A DNA stretch of 40,205 nucleotides from Anaerolineae bacterium (GTDB lineage: Bacteria; Chloroflexota; Anaerolineae; Aggregatilineales; Phototrophicaceae), in contig JAJDXR010000059.1 in NCBI GenBank assembly GCA_022823165.1, positions 1 through 40,205 of the forward strand. The letters run 5' to 3'. Of the stretch, positions 1-8,634 are shown piece after piece. Made by a program: the position numbers and the translations under genes. Each line of letters opens with the position of its first letter. Position 1 is the first letter of the stretch. Below the pieces are notes generated by a model, which was given only the letters and a program-made list of their open reading frames with translations, was not told where the DNA came from and ran no database searches.

Positions 1-327
1 CCTCCGTCCCAAACTCTGTAGGGCATAAACTCTGCCAAGAACACATGGGGATCTCGCACCGCAGCAGAATTCTATTCAATAAGTGCGGCTTTTGCAAATT
101 CCCAGCTTTGCTTTTTGGGGGTTGTGAAAGTAGTACACAGAGTCAAAAAGAGGACACCGAGAAAAGCAACCTGGATATTTTCTGGCAGCGACAGTCTCAG
201 TAAAGACCTTGACGGCGTAAACTGTGCGGGCATTCAACCATAAGCAATGCCTCTGCGCCCTCGATTAGACTCGTTGAACTCGGTGGCAAAATCTGTCACA
301 ATTCCGGATCAAGTGAGGAGCAGCGCT
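1..327. other. Intergenic region without a recognisable gene
   Basis: No ORF with plausible coding character or ribosome binding site was found before position 328. The stretch is less G+C rich than the genes. Around 130-170 it holds a degenerate tract of CACAGAG/CACCGAG-like units, which recurs at 8573-8612 and in the repeats near 21420 and 24860. A weak CCCAGC...TTGGGG dyad near 105-122 could be the remnant of a terminator for a gene outside the window. Confidence 0.5.
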
Positions 328-1527
328 ATGAAAATTGACCGCGTACGCAGTCTGCACGTCGCCGCTGAATGGGATTACCACGAGCCGCTGGGCGAAGCGC
401 ATCTGTCCCGCCCGGAGAGCATCTACCCCGAGCTTGAGGCGCGCGCGCCCAGCTGGCCCGTGGACGATGTCGCCGGCGGGCCGCCCTACGAGGCGCAGGC
501 GCATTTCCTGTTCATCGACACGGACGAGGGCGCGAGCGGCATCTGCGGACCCGTCGGCGACGAAGACATCGCCATCATCCAGCGCTATTTCGCCGACATC
601 CTCATCGGCGAGGACCCCCACGCCGTCGAGCGCATCTGGGACAAAATGTACCGCCATGCCATCCACGGGCGCAAAGGCGCGGCCATGATGGCGCTGAGCA
701 AGGTTGATCTGGCGCTGTGGGACCTCAAGGGCAAGCTGCTGGGCGCGCCGGTTTATCAATTGCTGGGGGGTCCAACGCGCGATCGCATCCGCGCTTACGC
801 CTCCATGCTGGGCTACTCGGTCGAGCCGAACAAGGTAATCGAACGGACGCGGCATTTCCTGGCGCGGGGCTTCACCGCCTTCAAGTGGTTTCTGCCTTGC
901 GCGCCCAAAGACGGCGAGCCTGGCATCCGCCGGAATCTGGCGGTCATCCGCGCGGCGCGGGAAGCGGCCGGCCCCGACTGCGATCTGATGTTCGACGCCT
1001 GGAGCAGTTGGAGTGTGCCTTACACGCAGCGCATGGTCGAGCTGTCGCGGGAATACCGCCCCTATTGGTTCGAAGAGCCGGTGCTGGCCGATTTGATCCC
1101 GCAATACGCCGAGCTGCGGCGAACGGTCAGCGGCGTATTCATCAGCGGCGGCGAGCACGAATACAGTCGCTGGGGCATCAAGGCGCTGCTGGATGCCGGC
1201 GCGGTCGATATCTTGCAAGCCGATGTGACCTGGGCCGGCGGCTTGAGCGAGATGACCAAGATCTGCGCGCTGGCTTCCGCTTATGACATTCCGGTCATCC
1301 CTCATCACGGCGGCTGGCCCTCGACCCACCTCATCGCCTCGCAGGCGCTGACGACCTGCCCCATGCAAGAATGGCTCATCCAATACGGCCGCATGCCCAA
1401 CGTCTTCTACAAGCACAAGCTGGTTCCGGTAGATGGGCATATCCACCTGCCGGCCGCGCCCGGCTTGACCATGGACCTGGCCGACGAGGGTGTCAGCCTG
1501 CTTGAGGAGCGGGCGCTGGCGGACTGA
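328..1527 (+). CDS. Enolase-superfamily sugar-acid dehydratase, L-rhamnonate dehydratase-like
   Basis: This is a mandelate racemase/muconate lactonizing enzyme-type protein of 399 aa. The best resemblance I can recall is to L-rhamnonate dehydratase, which removes water from a sugar acid to give a 2-keto-3-deoxy acid in the cytoplasm. Visible landmarks are an N-terminal capping domain followed by a TIM barrel. Candidate metal ligands are D223 (FDAW), E249/E250 (FEEP) and E276 (GGEHEY), and candidate catalytic histidines are H326/H327 (PHHGG). The IxQxDVTWAGG segment near 290 also matches RhamD-type enzymes. The ATG at 328 was chosen over an in-frame ATG at 247 because GAGGAG lies 8 nt upstream and family alignment begins there. 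The stop overlaps the recJ start (TGATG), so the two are translationally coupled. Substrate specificity is an inference. Confidence 0.85.
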   Translation: MKIDRVRSLHVAAEWDYHEPLGEAHLSRPESIYPELEARAPSWPVDDVAGGPPYEAQAHFLFIDTDEGASGICGPVGDEDIAIIQRYFADILIGEDPHAVERIWDKMYRHAIHGRKGAAMMALSKVDLALWDLKGKLLGAPVYQLLGGPTRDRIRAYASMLGYSVEPNKVIERTRHFLARGFTAFKWFLPCAPKDGEPGIRRNLAVIRAAREAAGPDCDLMFDAWSSWSVPYTQRMVELSREYRPYWFEEPVLADLIPQYAELRRTVSGVFISGGEHEYSRWGIKALLDAGAVDILQADVTWAGGLSEMTKICALASAYDIPVIPHHGGWPSTHLIASQALTTCPMQEWLIQYGRMPNVFYKHKLVPVDGHIHLPAAPGLTMDLADEGVSLLEERALAD

Positions 1528-3836
1528 TGGCGGCTGACAAGCGACCTCGCCGCCAATGGCGGGAGCCGACGCCCGTTGACGTCCCGGATTCGCTGCGCGC
1601 TGCCGTGGGCGGCCACCACCTGGTTGCCGAGCATCTGGCGCGAAGAGGCATCGCCGAGGTGGCGGCGGCGCGGACTTTCCTGTCCGCGGCTGCTTATACG
1701 CCGGCGCCGGCTGACGAGCTGCCGGATATAGAGCCGGCTGTCGAGCGGCTGTGGCGGGCAATCCGCGAGCGGGAGCGGATTCTTGTCTGGGGAGACTTTG
1801 ACGTCGACGGGCAGACGGCCACCGCCCTGCTCTATTCAGCGCTGAAGCAGCGCGGCGCGCGCGTCGCCTGGCACGTGCCCAACCGCTTCAGCGAGGGCCA
1901 CGGCCTCCACCTGCCCACGCTCAAGCGCCAGCTCGCCGGCAGCGTCGGACTGCTGCTGACTTGCGACACCGGCGTGTCGGCGAGCGACGCCGTCGACTAC
2001 GCCGCGAGCCAAGGCGTCGATACCATCATCACCGATCACCACGCCCTGCCCGATACGCTGCCGGCGGCTCTGGCGATCGTGAATCCGCAGCGGCTGCCGG
2101 CGGGTCATGCGCTGCGCGAGCTGCCCGGCGTTGGCGTGGCCTACAAACTGATTGAAGCGCTGGCCGCCACCGACGATGGCCCCCCCGGCGATTTGCTGGA
2201 TCTGGTGGCGCTGGGCATCGTCGCCGATGTGATGGTGCAGGTGGACGATACGCGCTATCTCTTGCAGCGTGGGCTGGAGCGTCTGCGCCAAAATCAGCGT
2301 CTTGGCCTGCGCGCCATTCTAGAGGCCGCGCAAATCCCCGCCGGCGAACTCAACGAGGGGCATATCGGCTTCGCCATTGGCCCCCGTCTCAACGCTTTGG
2401 GGCGGCTTGACGACGCCAATCCGGGCGTGGAGCTGCTGACGACGACTGATTGGAACAAGGCGCGTATGCTGGCGCACCAACTGGAGAGCTACAACGCGCG
2501 CCGCAAGTTTCTGTCGACTCAGGTCTATGAATCGGCCATCGCGCAAATCGAAGCCGAGCCTTGGCTGCTGGATTACGCCGCGCTGGTGCTCAGCCACAGC
2601 GACTGGCATAGCGGCGTGATCGGCATCGTGGCCAGCCGCCTGGTGGAAGAATTCGGCCGCCCGACTGTGCTGATCGCGGCCCCGGACGAAATCGGGCGCG
2701 GCTCGGCGCGGTCAGTGGCGGGCTTGGACATCACAGCCGCTTTTGGGCAAGTGGCGCATCATCTGATTCGCTACGGCGGTCACAGCATGGCGGCCGGCAT
2801 GAGCTTGCCGGCTGACCAGATCTTTCAGTTTCGGCGCGCGCTCTCGGGCGTATTGCGGGATATGGGCGGCGTGGAGCCGACGGCTCCGGCCCTGGCCGTC
2901 AACGGATATTTGCAGCTGCCCGAGCTGTCGCTGGAGCTGACGGAAGATCTCGAACGGCTGGCGCCCTTCGGCAACGGCAATCCGCCGCTGACGCTGGCGA
3001 CGCGAGGCCTGCAACTGGCCAGCCGCAAAAGCCTGGGGCGACGCGGCGAGCATCTGCAAGTCGAGGTCGAAGACGAGGCCGGCAATCGACAGCGGGTCAT
3101 CTGGTGGCGCGGCGCCGGCAAGGACCTGCCCGGCGGCAAATTCGATCTGGCTTACACCCTGCGCAGCAGCAGTTACCGGGGGCAGCGGGAGGCGCTGATC
3201 GAATGGCTCGATTACCGCCCGCTGGCCGGCGCATTGACCGACCTGCGGGCGGACGAACCCGCCTGGGAACTGGATGATTACCGGGGGAGCGACGACCTGC
3301 AGTCGGCTTTGGCAAGCGCGCGCGAATGGCGCCCACAGGCGCAGATTTGGGCGGAAGCCGCCACCGAAGGACTGCCGGGCGCGGTCAACCGCCTGGGGCT
3401 GCGGTCGAGCGAGACCCTGATCGTCTGGACCGTCCCGCCATCAGCCGAGACCTGGTCGGCGGCGCTGGCGACCGTCAACCCGGGCCGGCTGGTTCTCTTG
3501 GGCGCGCCGCCGGATTGCGCCGACCTGCCGAGCTTCCTGCGGCGGCTGGCGGGTTTGGTCAAGTTCAGCATCAATCAGCGCGGCGGCCTGGTCGGCCTGG
3601 AAGCGCTGGCGGCCGCGACCGCTCAAACCGAACGGGCAGCCCAGGTTGGATTGCAAGCGCTGCGCGCGCTGGGTAAACTCGACTATCAGGTGGCGGCGAG
3701 CGGACAGTACCAACTGCAGGCGGCGGACAATCCGCCCGGCAGCGAGCTGGAAGTCTTGCGCGGACGGCTTGACCTGTTGCTGCGGGAGACGCGCGCCTAC
3801 CGCAAGTACTGGCTCAAGATGGATATGCGGGGCTAA
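1527..3836 (+). CDS. recJ: Single-stranded-DNA-specific exonuclease RecJ
   Basis: RecJ is the 5'-3' single-strand DNA exonuclease used in RecF-type recombination and mismatch/base repair. The DHH phosphoesterase motifs are all visible: DFDVDG at residues 90-95 (motif I), D170-H171-H172 (DHH motif), a GVGVAYKL segment near 200, and GGH at 417-419 in the DHHA1 domain. An OB-fold region follows at about 450-570. At 769 aa it is about 190 aa longer than E. coli RecJ. The extra C-terminal part (roughly 570-769) has no motif I recognise and ends in a Tyr/Lys-rich tail. The ATG overlaps the stop codon of the upstream dehydratase by one base, and the next gene starts 4 nt after its stop, placing a DNA repair gene between two sugar-metabolism genes in one operon. 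Confidence 0.95.
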   Translation: MAADKRPRRQWREPTPVDVPDSLRAAVGGHHLVAEHLARRGIAEVAAARTFLSAAAYTPAPADELPDIEPAVERLWRAIRERERILVWGDFDVDGQTATALLYSALKQRGARVAWHVPNRFSEGHGLHLPTLKRQLAGSVGLLLTCDTGVSASDAVDYAASQGVDTIITDHHALPDTLPAALAIVNPQRLPAGHALRELPGVGVAYKLIEALAATDDGPPGDLLDLVALGIVADVMVQVDDTRYLLQRGLERLRQNQRLGLRAILEAAQIPAGELNEGHIGFAIGPRLNALGRLDDANPGVELLTTTDWNKARMLAHQLESYNARRKFLSTQVYESAIAQIEAEPWLLDYAALVLSHSDWHSGVIGIVASRLVEEFGRPTVLIAAPDEIGRGSARSVAGLDITAAFGQVAHHLIRYGGHSMAAGMSLPADQIFQFRRALSGVLRDMGGVEPTAPALAVNGYLQLPELSLELTEDLERLAPFGNGNPPLTLATRGLQLASRKSLGRRGEHLQVEVEDEAGNRQRVIWWRGAGKDLPGGKFDLAYTLRSSSYRGQREALIEWLDYRPLAGALTDLRADEPAWELDDYRGSDDLQSALASAREWRPQAQIWAEAATEGLPGAVNRLGLRSSETLIVWTVPPSAETWSAALATVNPGRLVLLGAPPDCADLPSFLRRLAGLVKFSINQRGGLVGLEALAAATAQTERAAQVGLQALRALGKLDYQVAASGQYQLQAADNPPGSELEVLRGRLDLLLRETRAYRKYWLKMDMRG

Positions 3837-3840
3837 GACA

Positions 3841-4602
3841 ATGGCTTACGAACAATCGGTGTCCTGGTGGTGTTACAGCATGCTCGGCGTCGACCCGGTC
3901 GAGCTGCTGCGGACCGCCAGGGCAATCGGCTATACGGCGATGGAGCTGGTTCCGGTCGACCAATTCGCGCTGGTCCGGGACCAGGGAATGAAGATCGCGG
4001 CGCATCAATTGCATGTGCCGCTTGAGCAAGGCATCAGCCACAGCAAGTACTGGGATGACATCAAGCGGCAGGCGGATGAAAGCCTCAAATTAGCGGTCGA
4101 CTGGGATATCCCCTTCCTGATCGCCTTCAGCGGCAATCGCGAAAGCCTGGATGACGCGCGCGGGGCTGAGAATGCCATCAAGCACCTGGCGCCGCTGGCG
4201 CGAGCCGCCGAATCAGCCGGCATCGTCTTGGTATTGGAATTGCTCAACAGCAAAGTGAATCATCCCGATTACCAGTGCGACCGGACGGCTTGGGGCCTGC
4301 AAGTCGTCTCGGCGGTGGATTCGCCCTATGCGCGTTTGCTCTACGACATTTATCACATGCAAGTCATGGAAGGCGATGTCATCCAGACCATCCGCGACCA
4401 CTACCAGTGGTTCGCCTATTATCACACGGCCGGCGTACCCGGCCGCAACGAGATCGACGAGACGCAGGAATTGAATTACCCGGCCATCTGCCGCGCCATC
4501 GCCGAGACCGGCTTCAGCGGATATATCGGGCAGGAATTTGTGCCGCTGGGCGATTGGAAGGCAGCGCTGCAGCAGGCTTATGATACCTGCCAGGTGGAAT
4601 AG
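3841..4602 (+). CDS. Hydroxypyruvate isomerase-like TIM-barrel sugar isomerase/epimerase
   Basis: This 253-aa protein belongs to the AP-endonuclease-2/xylose-isomerase-like TIM barrel family, closest in pattern to hydroxypyruvate isomerase (Hyi). The expected metal ligands are present in order: Glu in LELLN, Asp in LLYDIYH, His in YYHTAG and Glu in GQEFVP. The VPGRNEID segment is typical of the Hyi group. It would isomerise or epimerise a small hydroxy-keto acid or sugar, which fits operon membership with a sugar-acid dehydratase 2 kb upstream. The ATG at 3841 lies 4 nt after the recJ stop, with GGGG about 8 nt upstream. A longer in-frame reading from 3646 only traverses recJ. The stop TAG is directly followed by the reverse-strand stop of the next gene. 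Confidence 0.85.
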   Translation: MAYEQSVSWWCYSMLGVDPVELLRTARAIGYTAMELVPVDQFALVRDQGMKIAAHQLHVPLEQGISHSKYWDDIKRQADESLKLAVDWDIPFLIAFSGNRESLDDARGAENAIKHLAPLARAAESAGIVLVLELLNSKVNHPDYQCDRTAWGLQVVSAVDSPYARLLYDIYHMQVMEGDVIQTIRDHYQWFAYYHTAGVPGRNEIDETQELNYPAICRAIAETGFSGYIGQEFVPLGDWKAALQQAYDTCQVE

Positions 4603-5529
4603 CTAATACGAGCCGCGGTGGGGATATCGCCGCAGCAGCCCGACCGGCCTGCGGTACTCCTGGATCAAGCCGATGCCCGAAGCGATGACGATCATGCCGA
4701 TCACCATAGTGCCGGTGATCTCTTCATCCAAGAGCAGGACGCCGCCGACCCCGGCTACGATGGGGATGATGTAAGTAGTCATCACCGCCGGCGTGGCGCC
4801 GAAGCGCTTAATCGTATAGAAGGACAGCATAAAGCCCAGGAAAGTGCCGACCACGGCCGCGTAGAGCAGGCCCGCGACGCCGGCGCCATCGACCGCGCTC
4901 AGATCGAAGCCGACAGTCAACAGCGCGAAGGGCATCATGGCGATAGCCGTGGCGAAGAGCCGCACGCTGCCCACGTCAAAGGCGTCGTAATCGCGCAGGT
5001 ACTTGCGCGCGTAGATGATCATGATTGAGCTGGAAATCATGCCCAGGACTACCAGCAGATAACCCTTCGGGTCGGCGCGGGTGACATTGGGCAGGCCGCT
5101 CTCCCCGCTCAGCGTCAGCAGCAGCGCGCCGCCCAAAGCCAGGCAGACGCCGAATATCTTGCGCTTGTTGAGCAGTTCGTCCGGCAAGATCCAGTGCGCC
5201 AGCACGATCGTCAGCGCCGGACCCGTCGTCAAGAGCAACGAGGCGACGCCGCTGGATTGATATTGCAGCGAACTGACCACGCAGGTCATGGGCACAGCGG
5301 TGCCGAATACACCCAGCAAGCCCGCTCGCTTCCACAATACCGGATCTCGCGGCACGCGCCGCCCGGTGACCAGCGCGTACAAGCCCAGGGACATCAAACT
5401 GGCGATGACCATGCGGATGCCGATGTAGGCGGCGGGGGCGAATTGCCCGACGCTGAAACGCGAAACAACCAGCGACGAGCCGAAGAACAGGCCGAGCAGG
5501 AGGACATACGGCAGCGCTCTGATACTCAA
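4603..5529 (-). CDS. DMT-superfamily EamA-type permease
   Basis: This is a 308-aa integral membrane protein with about ten hydrophobic segments, arranged as two tandem EamA halves of five helices each. Family cues include FFGSSLVVSRF in the first helix and the glycine-rich helix ends in both halves. Members of the drug/metabolite transporter superfamily export or import amino acids, nucleobases or other metabolites, so the substrate cannot be read from sequence. The start codon is TTG at 5529 with a GGGA-type ribosome site upstream, and no nearby ATG or GTG fits better. It is convergent with the preceding operon, and the two stop codons touch (TAG then CTA) with no intergenic base. Confidence 0.85.
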   Translation of the reverse strand: MSIRALPYVLLLGLFFGSSLVVSRFSVGQFAPAAYIGIRMVIASLMSLGLYALVTGRRVPRDPVLWKRAGLLGVFGTAVPMTCVVSSLQYQSSGVASLLLTTGPALTIVLAHWILPDELLNKRKIFGVCLALGGALLLTLSGESGLPNVTRADPKGYLLVVLGMISSSIMIIYARKYLRDYDAFDVGSVRLFATAIAMMPFALLTVGFDLSAVDGAGVAGLLYAAVVGTFLGFMLSFYTIKRFGATPAVMTTYIIPIVAGVGGVLLLDEEITGTMVIGMIVIASGIGLIQEYRRPVGLLRRYPHRGSY

Positions 5530-5565
5530 GCGGGCGTCCCGGATTAGGTGGCCAAACAGAGCGGC

Positions 5566-5605
5566 AGTATACAGCAGGGATAATCTGGCGCACAGCGCAG
5601 ATTAT
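5566..5605 (-). promoter_or_regulatory. -10 box and operator-like dyad upstream of the EamA gene
   Basis: On the minus strand a TATACT -10 box lies at 5571-5566, about 37 nt upstream of the EamA start. The region where its -35 would fall is covered by a dyad at 5580-5605. Its arms ATAATCTG and CAGATTAT extend through GCGC with one bulged base around an ACA loop, giving about 11 base pairs. A dyad on the -35 region suggests an operator for a local regulator, but it could equally form an RNA hairpin if read from either side. The -35 hexamer itself is poor. Confidence 0.45.
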
Positions 5606-5759
5606 GCGTGGAGGCGCTACTATGACTGAAAAAATTGATTTGATATGGTGCAGCAGCCGACGTTCTCCGCGACCGGGCAACGCGAAGCCTACAGGCTAAA
5701 TGTCTTGTCTCCTTATCTAATGGACCGCCTCGGCCAATGCCGGGGCGGTTCTGTTTTTA
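5606..5759 (+). ncRNA. Candidate structured leader RNA upstream of the GH38-like gene
   Basis: This gene-free stretch lies between divergent genes and ends in a clear intrinsic terminator that is still upstream of the next start codon. It is therefore either a terminated leader (attenuator or riboswitch-like) or a small RNA. The tract at about 5668-5700 has a compact pattern GGGCAAC-GCGAAGCC-TACA-GGCTAAA. That pattern superficially resembles the 3' core of c-di-GMP-I riboswitches but lacks the two long helices of that class. I cannot assign a family, and no convincing promoter was located. Confidence 0.35.
5723..5759 (+). terminator. Rho-independent terminator before the GH38-like gene
   Basis: ACCGCCTCGG and CCGGGGCGGT form a 10-bp stem (one T-G wobble) around a CCAATG loop, followed by TCTGTTTTTA. 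It lies on the plus strand 75 nt upstream of the glycosidase ATG. No upstream plus-strand gene needs it, so it probably terminates a leader RNA. Confidence 0.75.
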
Positions 5760-5833
5760 TGCCGTGTAAACTTGCGCCTTACATGCTAACTTTAGCGCAT
5801 CGCCACCCGGTGAATCCTATAAAGCAATTTGCC

Positions 5834-8473
5834 ATGCCAAAAATCAAGCGCATCTACCTCAGCAGCCACAGCCACACCGATATCGGCTACACCGACCACC
5901 AGGACACGGTCTTCCGGCAGCATCTGGGCTTCATCGACGACGCCATCGAGCTGGGCGAAGCCACCGCCCACTACCCCGAAGCATCCCGCTACAAGTGGAC
6001 CTGCGAAGTGACGTCCTTCGTCGAGCGTTATTTCCAGCAGCGGCCGGCGGCGCAGGTGGACCGCTTCCTCGAGCTGCATCGGCGCGGGCAAATGGCGGTG
6101 GCCGGCATGCAATATCACTGGACGCCCATGCTCTCGACCGCGGGCATGCTGCGCTCGCTGCTGCCGGTGCGGCGCCTGCGCGAAGATTACGGCATCAGCA
6201 TCAGCGCCGCTATGCAATGCGATGTCAACGGCGCCAGTTGGCTCTGGGCTGATTTGCTGCCCGCCATCGACATTCATACGCTGACGATGTCGATCAATAT
6301 GCACCGCGGCCGCCGCCCCGAGCCGGACCTGAACGCCTTCTGGTGGCGGGGACCGGGCGGCGGGCGCCTGCTCAGTTTCAACGGGCCGCATTACCTTTAC
6401 GGCATTTTCCGCTACGGGCTCAGCGATATGAACTTCGTCGATGAGCTGCTGCCGCCGCAACTGGCCAAGCTGGAAGCGCGCGAGGATTACCCCTACGACT
6501 TCTTGTACGCCCAGATCACGCATCCGGCGCGGGTCGACAATGGGCCGCCGCTGCCGCAGATGGCCGATTTCACGCGCGACTGGAACGCCGCCGGGCGCGA
6601 GCCGCGGTTGATCTTCACCACCATTGACGGCTTCGCGCGCATGCTGCATGAAGACTACGGCGAAACGCTGGACGAATGGAGCGGCGACTGGGCTGATTGG
6701 TGGGCGGACGGCGTCGGCTCGTCAATCTACGAGACCAGCCTGAATCGCCAAACCGAAGAATTGCTGCCGCTGCTGGACTACCTGTCGACGCAAGTCGCCG
6801 ACGCCGATCTTGGCTTGATCGAAGAGGCCTATCATTTGGTCTCGCTCTACGATGAGCATACCTGGGGCGGTTTCAGCAGTATCCGCCGGCCGCATTCGCC
6901 GTTCACGCGCGCCAGCTACAATCGCAAAGCCAGCTTCGCTTACGGCGGCTATGGCTTGACGCATGAGCTGCTGGCCGACACCGGTCGCAAACTTGCCCGC
7001 GCTGTCACGGGCGTCACACCCGAGGGCGAGGCCTGGCGCCGCTGGGGGCAGTACATCAGCGCCGACCCGGCTGCGGCGGCTGACAATAACCATTTCCTGG
7101 CGCTGAACGGCTGCGGCTGGGCGCGGCATATTCGTCATCCACTGCCGCCGGATATGGGCGGCGCCGCGCCTCATGGGGTGCTGGAGCAGTTCCTGATCGG
7201 CAATTATCGCGAAGAGCCGCCGCTGATCGCCGATACGCCGGCCGAGATGATGATCGACCTCGAGCTGCCAGCCTTCAGTTATGCGGTGATCGCGGCGCGG
7301 GCGATCGACGAAGCCGCGCCGGATTGCGCAGTCGGCGAGGGCCGCCTTGAAAACGCCTGGTATCGCCTGCAAATCGACCCGCAGACCGGCGGTTTGCTCA
7401 GTTGGTACGACAAGGAGCTGGATCGCGAACTGGTCAAGAGCGACGACCTGTGGCGCTTCGGGCAGTATATCTACGAAAGGGTCAACCATCCGGATGACCG
7501 GCAGGCTATTTTCGCGCTGGACTTTGACCGCGAAGATTTCGGTGTCCGTCACGAGGATACGCCCTTCCGCCGCAGCGGGCCGAGCGCCGTCGAGATCATG
7601 CCGGCGCGACAATTGCCCGACCGCCTCGAGCTTGAAGCGCGCCTGGGCGCCAAAGGCGCTGCGAGCGTCAAGGTCCGCTACAGCCTGCCGGGGCATCAGA
7701 AGGCGCTGCATATCGACATGCTGATCGACAAGACTTTCCAGACCCTGGCGGAAGCGGTCTACGTGCCCTTCCCGCTGGCTTTGGACGGAGGCCACAGCTT
7801 CCACCTCGATCTCAACGGCGTGCCGCTGGAGCCGGAGCGCGAGCAACTGCCGGGATCCTGCCGCGACTGGTACGGCATCCACCGCTGGGCGGAAGCCGGC
7901 GACAGCGCGGTCTCGGTGACCCTGGCGCCGCTGGATTCGCCGCTAATCCAGGTCGGCGGCATAACGACCGGCCGTTGGGCGCGCGAGCTGGATGCGCGGC
8001 AGCCGACCCTGGTCTCCTGGGCGCTGCACAATCACTGGGACACCAACTTCAAAGCCAGCCAGGGCGAAGCCATCTTGCAGCGCTACCGGCTGACGTCGAG
8101 CGCCGCCTACGACCCGGCCGCGTCATCGCGCTTCGCTATCGAGGCGGGGCTGCCGCCGCTGATCCTGCGCGTCCCCGGCGCGGAGTTGGGCGCGAGCGGC
8201 GTCTTCATGCAGGCCGACCCCGAGGGCGCATGCGAGCTGCAGCTCAAGCGCGCCGCCGATGGCCGCGGACTGATCGTACATGCCTACAATCTGGGCGAAG
8301 CTGACGTGGAACAGCGCCTGAGCTTCCCGGCGCTGGCGCTTGAATCAGCTTGCCTCTGCGACCCGGTGGAAGTCGATGGGGCGCCGCTGGCGAGCGCGGC
8401 TGGCGGCTTTACACTGAGCGTCCCGCCGCGCTCGGTGGCTTGCGCGCGGGTGATAGTCGCTGATGGCGCCTAA
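5834..8473 (+). CDS. GH38-like (alpha-mannosidase-type) glycoside hydrolase
   Basis: The 879-aa protein has the N-terminal catalytic fold signature of glycoside hydrolase family 38 and its relatives. HSHTDIGY at residues 12-19 gives candidate zinc ligands H14 and D16. CDVNG near 130 holds a likely nucleophile (D130), and DEHTWG at 340-345 gives a further zinc ligand (H342). The remainder is a three-helix region and a long beta-sandwich half, as in class II alpha-mannosidases. No signal peptide is seen, so it probably acts in the cytoplasm on imported oligosaccharides or glycosides. The ATG at 5834 was chosen because similarity begins there. The in-frame ATG at 5645 would translate through an intrinsic terminator. 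No strong Shine-Dalgarno is visible. The true substrate is unknown, since many such divergent members are not mannosidases. Confidence 0.75.
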   Translation: MPKIKRIYLSSHSHTDIGYTDHQDTVFRQHLGFIDDAIELGEATAHYPEASRYKWTCEVTSFVERYFQQRPAAQVDRFLELHRRGQMAVAGMQYHWTPMLSTAGMLRSLLPVRRLREDYGISISAAMQCDVNGASWLWADLLPAIDIHTLTMSINMHRGRRPEPDLNAFWWRGPGGGRLLSFNGPHYLYGIFRYGLSDMNFVDELLPPQLAKLEAREDYPYDFLYAQITHPARVDNGPPLPQMADFTRDWNAAGREPRLIFTTIDGFARMLHEDYGETLDEWSGDWADWWADGVGSSIYETSLNRQTEELLPLLDYLSTQVADADLGLIEEAYHLVSLYDEHTWGGFSSIRRPHSPFTRASYNRKASFAYGGYGLTHELLADTGRKLARAVTGVTPEGEAWRRWGQYISADPAAAADNNHFLALNGCGWARHIRHPLPPDMGGAAPHGVLEQFLIGNYREEPPLIADTPAEMMIDLELPAFSYAVIAARAIDEAAPDCAVGEGRLENAWYRLQIDPQTGGLLSWYDKELDRELVKSDDLWRFGQYIYERVNHPDDRQAIFALDFDREDFGVRHEDTPFRRSGPSAVEIMPARQLPDRLELEARLGAKGAASVKVRYSLPGHQKALHIDMLIDKTFQTLAEAVYVPFPLALDGGHSFHLDLNGVPLEPEREQLPGSCRDWYGIHRWAEAGDSAVSVTLAPLDSPLIQVGGITTGRWARELDARQPTLVSWALHNHWDTNFKASQGEAILQRYRLTSSAAYDPAASSRFAIEAGLPPLILRVPGAELGASGVFMQADPEGACELQLKRAADGRGLIVHAYNLGEADVEQRLSFPALALESACLCDPVEVDGAPLASAAGGFTLSVPPRSVACARVIVADGA

Positions 8474-8634
8474 TGCCAGAGGTGACCCAAGGATCGCCTC
8501 AACAAACGACTTTCAGTTTCGGATTTTTTATTTCGTGTCTGGCGCGTCGAGCGGCCGTGGTCAAAACCTCTGAACACTCTTTCTCCTCGGTGTACTCGGT
8601 GGTAAAAGATACCCAGCAGAAAGGACTATCAACT

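Noticed and set aside
265..1761. A 498-aa minus-strand reading frame across the dehydratase gene
   Set aside because: It is a shadow frame in G+C-rich DNA, rich in Arg/Gln/Ala, without family features; the plus-strand enzyme is well supported.
5668..5700. c-di-GMP-I riboswitch
   Set aside because: A short GGGCAA/CGAAGCC/GGCTAA resemblance exists, but the P2 and P3 helices and the tetraloop receptor are absent.
5645..5833. N-terminal extension of the GH38-like protein
   Set aside because: It would be translated across an intrinsic terminator and shows no family similarity.
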